In this document: piece by piece, positions 31,722-42,219 of the stretch
How the letters are laid out: the number at the start of each line of letters is the position of its first letter
Numbering within the stretch: the stretch's first letter is position 1
From: Eledone cirrhosa
Taxonomy: Eukaryota; Mollusca; Cephalopoda; Octopoda; Eledonidae
Assembly: GCA_964016885.1 (NCBI GenBank)
Contig: OZ024748.1
Coordinates: forward strand, 30,850,312-30,914,311
Length of the DNA: 64,000 bases
Reading direction: 5' to 3'
The notes under the pieces: generated by a model
Told to the model about the DNA's origin: nothing
The model's input: only the letters and a program-made list of their open reading frames with translations
Database searches by the model: none
Program-made: the position numbers and the translations under genes

Positions 31722-32182
31722 TACCCGGAAATAACCGGAAATACACAGAAACACCGGAAATAGCCCACTGCGCACTGCGCATGCGAAAAGGTTGGACAGC
31801 ACTGCGCATGCGCTAAGGTTGGACCGTAGTGCGCAGGCGCGAAGGTGTGACCGTAGTACGCATGCGCGAAGGTCGGACCGCCCAACGCATGGGCGAAGGA
31901 TGGACAGCACTGCGCATGCGCTAAGGCTGGGCTATAGTACGCATGCGCGAAAGTCGGACCGTAGTGCGCATGCGCTAAGGTTGGACCGTACTGCGCATGC
32001 GCAGGGCGGTCCACCCTTCGCGCACTCGAGGTAGGTCCAACCTTCGCGCATGCGCATTACGGTCCATCCTCGAAACCAGTTTCGTTTCGTTTGAATTTGT
32101 AGGTTCCCCGGTTTCGTCTCGTTTCGGTGTTTCAGGTTCCCCGGTTTCGTTTCGTTTGGTTTTTTAGATACACCGGTTTCGT
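31722..32182. repeat. GCGCATGCGC minisatellite block 1
   Basis: Three parts. First, short ACCGGAAATA units (31,722-31,765). Second, 27 bp units of GCGCATGCGC plus a 17 bp linker such as GAAGGTTGGACCGTAGT, which turn over near 32,000 so that linkers read GGTCCAACCTT. Third, GGTTCCCCGGTTTCGTTTCG-like units to 32,182. A short open frame across it on each strand follows from the repeat. The palindromic cores can form cruciforms or Z-DNA. Confidence 0.85.
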
Positions 32183-32620
32183 TTCGTTTTTTAAATTAAA
32201 TTAAATTAAATTAAATTAAATTAAATTAAAATGAATTAAAATAATTAATTAATTAATTAATTAATTAATAATATAAAATAAAATAAAATAAAATAAATAA
32301 ACTGAAATGAAATGAAATAAATTTAATTAATTAATTAAATAATTAATTAAGTAATTAATTAATTAATTATTTAATTTAATTTAATATATTTTATTATATT
32401 TTAATTTATTTTAATTAATTTAATTAATTAATTAATTAATTTAAATTTAATTTAATTAATTAATTAATTGAATTAATTAATTAAATTAAATTTAAATTAA
32501 TTAATTAATTTATTAAATTATTTAAAACAAAATATAATAAATAAAATAAAATAAATAAAATAAAATAATTAATTTATTAATAAAATAAAATAAAATAAAA
32601 TAAAATAAAATAAAATAAAT
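32183..32620. repeat. Mixed AT-rich simple repeats
   Basis: AAATT, AATT and AAAAT runs with a little GAAATGAAATG (near 32,304). No gene, no RNA. Confidence 0.88.
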
Positions 32621-33524
32621 TTAAATTAAATTAAATTAAATTAAATTAAATTAAATTAAATTAAATTAAATTAAATTAAATTAAATTAAATTAAATTAAA
32701 TTAAATTAAATTAAATTAAATTAAATTAAATTAAATTAAATTAAATTAAATTAAATTAAATTAAATTAAATTAAATTAAATTAAATTAAATTAAATTAAA
32801 TTAAATTAAATTAAATTAAATTAAATTAAATTAAATTAAATTAAATTAAATTAAATTAAATTAAATTAAATTAAATTAAATTAAATTAAATTAAATTAAA
32901 TTAAATTAAATTAAATTAAATTAAATTAAATTAAATTAAATTAAATTAAATTAAATTAAATTAAATTAAATTAAATTAAATTAAATTAAATTAAATTAAA
33001 TTAAATTAAATTAAATTAAATTAAATTAAATTAAATTAAATTAAATTAAATTAAATTAAATTAAATTAAATTAAATTAAATTAAATTAAATTAAATTAAA
33101 TTAAATTAAATTAAATTAAATTAAATTAAATTAAATTAAATTAAATTAAATTAAATTAAATTAAATTAAATTAAATTAAATTAAATTAAATTAAATTAAA
33201 TTAAATTAAATTAAATTAAATTAAATTAAATTAAATTAAATTAAATTAAATTAAATTAAATTAAATTAAATTAAATTAAATTAAATTAAATTAAATTAAA
33301 TTAAATTAAATTAAATTAAATTAAATTAAATTAAATTAAATTAAATTAAATTAAATTAAATTAAATTAAATTAAATTAAATTAAATTAAATTAAATTAAA
33401 TTAAATTAAATTAAATTAAATTAAATTAAATTAAATTAAATTAAATTAAATTAAATTAAATTAAATTAAATTAAATTAAATTAAATTAAATTAAATTAAA
33501 TTAAATTAAATTAAATTAAATTAA
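32621..33524 (+). repeat. Uninterrupted TTAAA pentamer array (904 bp, ~181 copies)
   Basis: Fifteen successive 60-base lines of TTAAA with no deviation seen by eye. The surrounding pentamer arrays are interrupted, so this one has expanded or been homogenised recently. TTAAA/TTTAA is a low-melting sequence and could act as an unwinding element. Confidence 0.92.
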
Positions 33525-33902
33525 TAAATAAATTAATTATTTTATTTAATTTAATTCATTTTTTTATTTTTATTTTAATTTATTTTAATTAATTTAATTA
33601 ATTAATTAAATTAATTAATTAAATTAATTAATTAAATTAATTAATTAATTAAAATTAAAATAATATAAAATAAAATAAAATAAAATAAAGTAAAATAAAA
33701 TAAATTTAATTAATTAATTAATTAATTAATCAATTATTTAAATTTTTTTATTTTATTTTTTTTTATTAATAAATAAATAAATTAATTATTTTAATTCATT
33801 TTAATTTAATTTTATTTAATTTTATTTTATTTTATTTAATCAAATTTACTTTAATTTAATTTAATTTAATTTAATTTAATTTAATTTAATTTAATTTAAT
33901 TT
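33525..33902. repeat. Mixed AT-rich simple repeats
   Basis: AATTA, AAAAT and TTTTA runs; ends with TTTAA pentamers into GCGCATGCGC block 2. No gene. Confidence 0.88.
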
Positions 33903-34294
33903 AAAAAACGAAACGAAACCGGGGAACCTAAAAAACCCCAGGAAACGAAACCGGGGAATCTAAAGAACCAAACGAAATGAAACCGGGGTACCTAAAAAAC
34001 CGAAAAGAGACGGAACCGGGGAACCTAAAAATCCAAACGAAACGAAACTGCTTTCCAGGTTGGAACGTAGTGCGCATGCGCGAAGGTTGTACAGCACTGC
34101 GCATGCGCAGTACGGTCCAACCTTAGCGCATGGGCACTACGGTCCAACCTTCGCGCATGCGCACTACGGTTCTATCTCGAAACCAGTTTCGTTTCGTTCG
34201 GTTTTTTAGGTTCACCGGTTTAGTCTCATTTCGGTCTTTTAGGTTTCCCGGTTTCGTTTGGTTTTTTAGGTACCCCGGTTTCGTTTCGTCTTTT
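33903..34294. repeat. GCGCATGCGC block 2, large palindrome
   Basis: Begins with ACGAAACGAAACCGGGGAAC-type units and ends with their reverse complements (GGTACCCCGGTTTCGTTTCG), with GCGCATGCGC units in the middle (34,050-34,170). The whole ~390 bp is an imperfect inverted repeat centred near 34,100. Its central unit GCACTGCGCATGCGCAGTAC is itself nearly palindromic. Confidence 0.85.
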
Positions 34295-34334
34295 AAATTA
34301 AATTAAATTAAATTAAATTAAATAAAATTAAATA

Positions 34335-34580
34335 ACCGGATATACCCGGAAATAGCCCACTGCGCACTGCGCATGCGCCAAGGTTGGACAGCACTACGCA
34401 TACGCTAAGGTTGGACCATAGTGAGCATGTGCGAAGGTTGGACCGTAATGCGCATACGCTAAGGTTGGACCTACTGCGCATGGGCAGTGCTGTGCAAACT
34501 TGGCACATGCCCAGTGCCGTCCAACCTTCGTGCATGCGCCGTACGCTCCAACCTTCAAGCATGCGCACTACGGTCCAACG
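34335..34580. repeat. GCGCATGCGC minisatellite block 3
   Basis: Short ACCCGGAAATA lead, then 27 bp units with more decayed cores (ACGCATACGC, GAGCATGTGC), turning over near 34,490. It lacks the GGTTTCGTTTCG part of blocks 1, 2 and 4. Confidence 0.82.
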
Positions 34581-34827
34581 TTAATTTAATTAATTTAATT
34601 AATTAATTAATCAATTAAATTAATTAATTAAATTAAATTTAAATTAATTAATTAATTATTTAATTAAATAAAATAAAAATAAAATAAAATAAAATAAAAT
34701 ATAATAAAATAAAATAGAATAAAATAAAATAAAATAAAATAAGTAAAATAAAATAAAATAAAATAAAAGAATTAATTAATTAATTAATTTAATTAATTTA
34801 ATTTAATTTAATTTAATTTAATTTACT
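34581..34827. repeat. AATTA and AAAAT pentamer arrays
   Basis: AT-only, with single-base variants (TATAATAAAAT, TAGAATAAAAT). No gene. Confidence 0.88.
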
Positions 34828-35340
34828 ACCCGGAAATAACAGGGAAATACCCGGAAATACCCGGAAACACCCGGAAATATTCCACTGCGCACTGCGCATG
34901 CGCCAAGGTTGGACAGCACTGCGCATGCGCTAAGGTTGGACCGTAGTGCGCATGCGAGAAGGTCGTACCGTACTGCGCATGCGCGAAGATCGGACCGCAC
35001 AGCGCATGCACGAAGGTTGGACAGCACTGCGCACGCGCTAAGGTTGGACTATAGGGCGCATGCGCGAAGGTTGGAATGTAGTGCGCATGCGCTAAGGTTG
35101 GACCGTACTGCGCATGCGAAGTGCTATTCCAAACTTGGCGCATGCGGCGCAGTGCCGCCCAACCTTCGTGCATGCGCGATACGGTCCAACCTTCGCGCAT
35201 GCGCACTACGGTCCAACCTCGAAACCAGTTTCGTGTCATTTGGTTTTTTGAGGTTACCTGGTTTCATCTAGTTTCGGTTTTCTAGGATCCCTGGTTTCGT
35301 TTCGTTTGGTTTTTTAGGTACCCCGGTTTCGTTTCGTTTC
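34828..35340. repeat. GCGCATGCGC minisatellite block 4
   Basis: Full three-part structure: ACCCGGAAATA units, about ten 27 bp GCGCATGCGC units in one orientation, turnover near 35,120, then GGTTTCGTTTCGTTTGG-type units. Several cores with flanks (TGCGCATGCGCG, CGCGCATGCGCA) match the NRF1 consensus YGCGCAYGCGCR exactly. Confidence 0.85.
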
Positions 35341-35785
35341 TTAAATTAAATTAAATTAAATTAAATTAAATTAAATTAAATTAAATTAAATTAAATTAAA
35401 TTAAATTAAATTAAATTAAACTAAATTAAATTAAAATAATTAATTAATTAATTAATATAATGAAATAAAATAACATAAAATAAAATAAAATAGAATAAAA
35501 TAAAATAAAATAAATTTAATTAATGAATTAATTAAATAATTTATTAATTAATAAATTAATAATTTAATTTAATTTAATTTATTTTATTTTATTTTAATTT
35601 ATTTTAATTAATTTAATTAATTAATTAATTAATTTAAATTTAATTAAATTAATTAATTAATTAAATTATTTAAAATAAAATAAAATATAATAATATATAA
35701 TAAAATAAATAAAATAAAATAATTAATTAATTAATTAATTAATTAATAAAATAAAATAAAATAAAATAAAATAAAATAAAATAAA
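35341..35785. repeat. AAATT and AAAAT pentamer arrays
   Basis: A TTAAA run of about 95 bp, then AATTA/AAAAT arrays. No gene. Confidence 0.88.
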
Positions 35786-35945
35786 TTGAATTGAATTGAA
35801 TTGAGTTGAGTTGAGTTGAGTTGAGTTGAGTTGAGTTGAGTTGAGTTGAGTTGAGTTGAGTTGAGTTGAGTTGAGTTGAGTTGAGTTGAGTTGAGTTGAG
35901 TTGAGTTGAGTTGAGTGGAAACGAAACGAAACGAAACGAAATAAA
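35786..35945 (+). repeat. TTGAA, TTGAG and ACGAA pentamer series
   Basis: A few TTGAA pentamers become about 23 TTGAG pentamers (to 35,915), then a short ACGAA run (35,919-35,940). Three different pentamers share one register in a row, the clearest example here of a pentamer changing by point mutation and then expanding. Confidence 0.9.
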
Positions 35946-36004
35946 TTTAATTAATTAATTAATTAGTTAATTTAATTAATTAAATTTAATTTAATTTAAT
36001 TTAA

Positions 36005-36301
36005 TACTCGGCAATAACCGGAAATACCCGGAAACACCCGGAAATATTCCACTGCGCACTGCGCATGCGCCAAGGCTGAACAGTACTGCGCATGCGCTAA
36101 GGTTGGACCGTAGTGCGTTGCGCGGAGGTCGGACCGTACTGCGCATGCGCGAAGATCGGACCGCACAGCGCATGCGCGAAGGTTGGACAGCACTGCGCAT
36201 GCGCGAATGTCAGACCATAGTGCGCATGCGCTAAGGTTGGACCGTACTGCGCATGCGCACTGCTGTCCAAACTTAGCGCATGCGCACTACGGTCCAACCT
36301 T
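36005..36301. repeat. GCGCATGCGC minisatellite block 5, abutting the satellite
   Basis: ACCCGGAAATA-type lead, then the 27 bp units (about eight exact GCGCATGCGC cores by eye). The right arm is cut short: at GGTCCAACCTTAGACTTAAA the sequence passes directly into the 26/32 bp satellite. CCTTAG is shared by both repeats at the junction. Confidence 0.85.
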
Positions 36302-38274
36302 AGACTTAAACCACAAACCCAAGCCTTAGAGTTTACTTAAACCCCAACCACAAGCCTTAGACTAAGACTTAAACACCAACGCTAAGCCTTAGACTTAGAA
36401 TTAAACCCGAACCGCTAAGCCTTAGACTTAGACTTAAAACCAAACTCCAATTCTTAGTCTTAGATTTAAACCCCATCCACTAGTATTAGACTTAGACATA
36501 AACCCCAACTCCAAGCCTTAAAATGAAACCATAACCACAAGCCGTAGACTTAAACCCACACTCCAAACCTTAGACTTAGACTTAAACCCAAAACGATAGC
36601 CTTAGACATAGACTTAAATCCCAACACCAAGCCTTAGACATAGACTTAAACCCCAACCACAAGCCTTACACTTAGACTTAAACACCAACCACAAGCCTCA
36701 ACCTTAGACTTAACGCCGAACACGAAGTCTTAAAATTAGACTTAAACCCGAAATCCAAGCCTTAGACTCAGATTTAAACCCCAAATCCAAGCCTTAGACT
36801 AAAACCCTAACCCCAAATCTTAGACTTAAATCCTAACACCAACCCTTAGACTTAGTCTTAAACCACAAACACAAGCCTTAGACTTAAACCCCAACCTCTA
36901 CCCTTAGACGTAAAATTAAACCCCAACTCCAAGACTTAGACATAAACCCCAACCTCAAGCCTTAGACGTAGACTTAAACGCATACCCAAAGCCTTAGACT
37001 TAGACTTAAACTCCAACCGCAAGTCTTAGAATTAAATCCTAACCACAACCCTTAGACTTAAACCTGAAGCCCAACCCTAAGCCTTAGACTTAGACTTAAA
37101 CCGCAACCCCAAGACATAGACTTAACCTTAAACCCCAACCCCAAGACTTGGACTTAGACTTAAACACCAACCCCAAGCGTTAGACTTAGACATAAACCCC
37201 AACTTCAAGCTTTAGAATTAAAACCTAACCCCAAGACTTAGACTTAAATCCTAACACAAACCCTTAGACTTAACCTTAAACCACAAACCCAAGCCTTAGA
37301 GTTAGACTTAAAACCCAACCACAAGACTTAGACGTAGATTTAAACCCGAACCACAAGCCGTAGACTTAAAACCCAACCACAAGCCTTAGACTTAGACTTA
37401 AACCCCAACCACAATTCTTAGTCTTAGACTTAAACCCCACCACTAGCATTAGACTTAGGCATAAACCCCAAATCCCAAAGCTTAGAATTAAACCATAACT
37501 ACAAGCCGTAGACTTAAACCCAACACCAAGCCTTAGATTTAGACTTAAAACCCAACTCCAACCCTTAGACATAGATTTAAACCCCAACCCTAAGCCTTAG
37601 ACTTAGACTTAAACCCCAAGCCCAACATTAGAGTTAGACTTGAAATCCACCACAAGCATAAAACTTAGACTTAAACCCCAACACCAAAACTTAGACTTAG
37701 ACTTAAACCCCAACCTAAAGCCTTAGACTCAGACTTAAAGCCCAACCTAAAGCCTTAGACTTAGACTTAAACCCCAACCCCAAGCCTTAGGCATATACTT
37801 AAACCACAACTCCAAACCTTACAATTAAACCCTAACCCCAAGTCTTAGACTTAAATCCTAAACCAACTCTTAGACTTAGACTGAAACCCCCAAAACCAAT
37901 CCTTAGATTTAGACTTAAACCCCAACCCCAAGCCTCAGATTTAGACATAAACCCGAACCCAAAGCCTTAGAATTTGATTTAAACCCCAACCCAAGCCTTA
38001 GACCTAGACTTAAACCCCAACCCCAAGCCTTAGGCTTAGAATTAAACCCTAACACGAACCTTTAGATTTAGACTTAAACCTCAACCACAAGACTTAGAAT
38101 TAGACTGAAACCTGAACCCCAAGCCTTAGACTTAAACCCCAACCCCAAGCCTTAGACTTAAACATAAACGCCAAACCGAAGGCTTAGACTTAGACTTAAA
38201 CCCCAACCCCAGCCTTAGATTTCGACTTAAACCCCAAATCCAAGCCTTAGACATACACTTACACCCTAACCCCA

Positions 38275-38930
38275 AGCCTTAGACTTAGACATAAACCCCA
38301 AACCCAAGTCTTAGAATTAGACTTAAACCCGTACACCAAACCCCAACCCCAAGCCTTAGATTTAGACGTAATCCCAAATCTTAAGCTTTAGACTTAGACG
38401 TAATCCCCAAATACAAGCCTTCAATTAAACCATAAACACAAGCCTTAGACTTAGACTTAAACCACAATCCCTAGTCTTAGACGTAAACTTAAACCCCAAC
38501 CCCTAAACTTAGACTTAGACTTAAACACTAAGCCTTAGAATTACCCTTAAACCCCAACTATAAGCCTTAGACTTAGACTAAACACCAACCCCTAGCCTTA
38601 GACGTAGACTTAAACCCCAACCCAAAGCTTACACTTAAACCCTAACCCCAAGCCTTAGACTTAAACTCTAACCTTAGTCTTAGACTTAAACACCGACACC
38701 AAGCCTTAGACTTAGGCTTAAATACAAACCCCAAGCCTTAGACTTAGACTTAAACCTTAACCCCAACCCTTAAACTTAGACTTAAACCCCAACCCCAAGG
38801 CTTAGACTTAGACTTAAAGCCCAACCTCAAGCCTTAGACGTAGACACTAAGCCCAAACCAAAGCCTTAGACTTAGATTTAAACCCCAGCCACAAGCCTTA
38901 TACATAGACTTAAACCACAACGCCAAGCCT
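38275..38930 (+). repeat. Duplicated satellite segment, copy 1 (partner 45,907-46,562)
   Basis: About 650 bp whose order of unit variants matches 45,907-46,562 at a constant offset of 7,632 bp, tested at three places: AGACTTAGACATAAACC (38,281), GTACACCAAAC (38,331) and ACAAGCCTTATACATAG (38,891). A handful of substitutions and no net indel. Looser relatives of its CAATTAAACCATAAACAC segment occur near 40,105 and 61,485. Confidence 0.8.
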
Positions 38931-41900
38931 TAGCCCAACCCGTAAACTTAAACCCCAACGGCAAGCCTCAGACTTAGACTTAAAGCCAAACACAAAGCCT
39001 TAAAATTAGACTTAAACCCGAAATCCATGCTTTAGACTTAGACTTAAACCCGAACCCCAAGCCTTAGACATAAATGCCAACCCCAAGTCTCAGACTTAGA
39101 GTTAAATCCCAAACCCAAGCCTTAGACTTAGACATAAATACCCCCCCCCCAAAAAAAAGCCTTAGGCTTAGACTTAAACCCCAAATCCAAGCCTTAGACG
39201 TAAACCCTAACCCCAAGCCTTAGACTTAAATCCTAACCCATAGATTTAAACCCAACCACAATTCTTAGACTTAGATTTAAACCCCCAAACCAAGCCTTAG
39301 ACTTAAATACTAGCACCAACCCTTAGACTTAGACTTAAACCACAAGCCCAAGCCTTAGACCTAGACTTAAAACCGAACCCCAAGCCTTAGACATAAACCC
39401 CAACCCAAGCCTTAGACCTAGACTTAAACCCCAACCCCAAGCCTTAGATTTAAATCCTAACCTTTAGATTTAAACTGCAACCACAAGTCTTAGACTTAGA
39501 CTTAAACCCCAAACCCATGCCTTAGATTTAGATTTAAATCCCAACCCCAAGCCTCAGATTTAGACATAAACCCGAACCCAAAGCTTTAGAATTTGACTTA
39601 AACCCCAACTCAAATCTGAGACCTAGACTTAAACCCCAACCCCAAGCCTTAGACTTAGTCTTAAACACAAACTCCTAGCCTTAGACTTAAACTTAAATCC
39701 CAACCCCAAGCCTTAGAATTAAACCCTAACACGAACCCTTAGACTTAGACTTAAACCCCAACCACAAGAGTTAGAATTAGACTTAAACCCGAACCCAAGC
39801 CTTAGACTTAGACATAAACGCCAAACAGAAGGCTTAGACTTAGACTTAAACCCCAACCCCCAGTCTTAGATTTCGACTTAAACCCCAACTCCAAGACTTA
39901 GACTTACACTTACACCCTAACCCCAAGTTTTCGATTTAAACTTAAACCCTACCCCAAGCCATAGATTTAGACATAAACCCCAAACCCAAGCCTTAGAATT
40001 AGACTTAAACCCGAACACCAAATCCCATCCCCAAGCTTTAGACTTAGACTTAAACCCAAACCTTCAGCTTTAGACTTAGACGTAATCCCCAAATACAAGC
40101 CTTCAATTAAACCATAAACACAAGACTTAGACTTAAACCCAAGCCTTTGACTTAGACTTAAACAACAATCCCTAGCCTTAGACGTAAACTTAAACCCCAA
40201 CCCCTAAACTTAGACTTAGACTTAAACCATAACCCCATGCCTTAGACTTAAACCCTAAGCCTTAGAATTACCCTTAAACCTCAACTATAAGCCTTAGACT
40301 TAGACTTGAACCCCAACCCAAAGTCTTAGACTTAGACTTAAACCCCAACCCCAAGCCTCAGGCTTAGACTTAAACTCCAACCCTTAGACTTAGACAAAAC
40401 CCCAACCCAAAGCCGTAGACGTAAACTTAAACTTAGACTTAGACGTAAACCCCAACCTCAAGCCTTAGGCGTAGACTTAAACACCAACCCAAAGCTTACA
40501 ATTAAACCCTAACCCCAACCTTAGAATTAAACTCTAACCTTAGTCTTAGACTTAAACCCCAAACCCAAGCCTTAGACTTAGGCTTAAATACAAACCCCAA
40601 GCCTTAGACTTAGACTTAAACCGTAACCCCCAACCCTTAAACTTAGACTTAAACCCCAACCCTAAGGCTTAAACTTAGACTTACACCCCAACCCCTAGCC
40701 TTAGACTTAAACTTAAACCCCAACTCCAAGACTTAGACTTAGACTTAAAGCCCAACCTCAAGCCTTAGACGTAGAAACTAACCCCAAGCGTAAGCCTTAG
40801 ACTTAGAAATTATCCCCAACCCCAAGCCTTATACATAGACTTAAACCACAACCCCAAGCCTTAGAATTAAACCCTAACAACAAGACTTAGACTTAAAATC
40901 TAACCCCAACCCAAGCCTTAGCCCAACCCATAAACTTAAACCCTAACCCCAACCCGTAGACTTAAACGCTAAACCCAACCCTTAAACGTAGACTTATACC
41001 CCAACCCCAAGTCTTAGACTTAGACTTACATCCTAACCTCAAGCCTTAGACGTAGTCACTAACGACAAACCAGAGCCTTAGACTTAGAATTAAACCCCAA
41101 CACCAAGTCTTATACCTAGATTAAACCACAACGCCAAGCCTTAGACTTAAAATTAAACCCTAACAACAAGTCTTAGACTTAAAACCTAACCCCAACACTA
41201 AGCCTTAGCCCAACCCGTAAATTTCAACCCCAACCCAAAGCCTCAGACTTAGACTTAAACACCAACCCTAAGCCTTAGACATAGACTTAAACCCCAACCC
41301 CAAGCCTTAGAATTAAACCCTTACAACAAGATATAGACTTAAAATCTAACTCCAACCCAAAGCCTTAGCCCAAACCGTAAACTTAAACCCCAACCCAAAG
41401 CCTTAGACTTAGACTTATACCCCAACCCCAAGCCTTAGATTTAGACTTAAACTCCAACACCAAGCCTTAGACATAGACTTAAACCCCAAACCCAAGCTTT
41501 AGACTTCGACATAAACCCCAACCACAAGCATTAGACTTAGACTTAAACCCCTACCCCAAGCCTTAGACTTAGACATAAACCCCAACTTAAAGTCTTAGAC
41601 TTAATTTGAACCCCAACCCCAAGCCTTAGACATAGACTTAAACCCCAACCCCAAGATTTATCCTTCGACATAAACCGCCACCACATGTATTAGACTTAGA
41701 CTTAAACCCCAACCCCAAGCCTTATACATAGACTTAAAGCACAACACAAAGTCTTAGACGTAAAATTAAACCCTAATAACAAGCCTTAGACTTAAACAAG
41801 TCTTAGAATTAAAGCCCAAACCCAAGCCTTAGACATAGACTTAAACCCCAACCCCAAGCTTTCAGACTTCGACATAAACCCCAACCACAAGCATTAGACT

Positions 41901-42219
41901 TAGACTTAAACCCTAACCCCAAGCCTTAGACTTAGACTTACCCCAACCATAAGCCTTAGACTTAGACTTAAACCCCAAGTCATAGACATAGACTTAAACC
42001 CCAACCTCAAGCCTTAGACGTAGACACTAACCCCAAACCAGAGCCTTAGACGTAGACTTAAACCCCAACCTCAAGCCTTAGACTTAGACTTAAACTCCAA
42101 GCCATACACATAGATTGAAACGCCAACCTCAAGATTTAGACTTAGATTAAACCCCAGCTCCAAGCCTTAGACTTAAACTTAAACCCCAAACCCAAGCAGT
42201 AGACTTAGACTTAAACCTT

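Noticed and set aside
31713..36297. Short frames on both strands over the GCGCATGCGC blocks (A-H-A-R-R-S-D-R-like)
   Set aside because: They follow the 27 bp period, appear on both strands, and end wherever the AT arrays bring stops.
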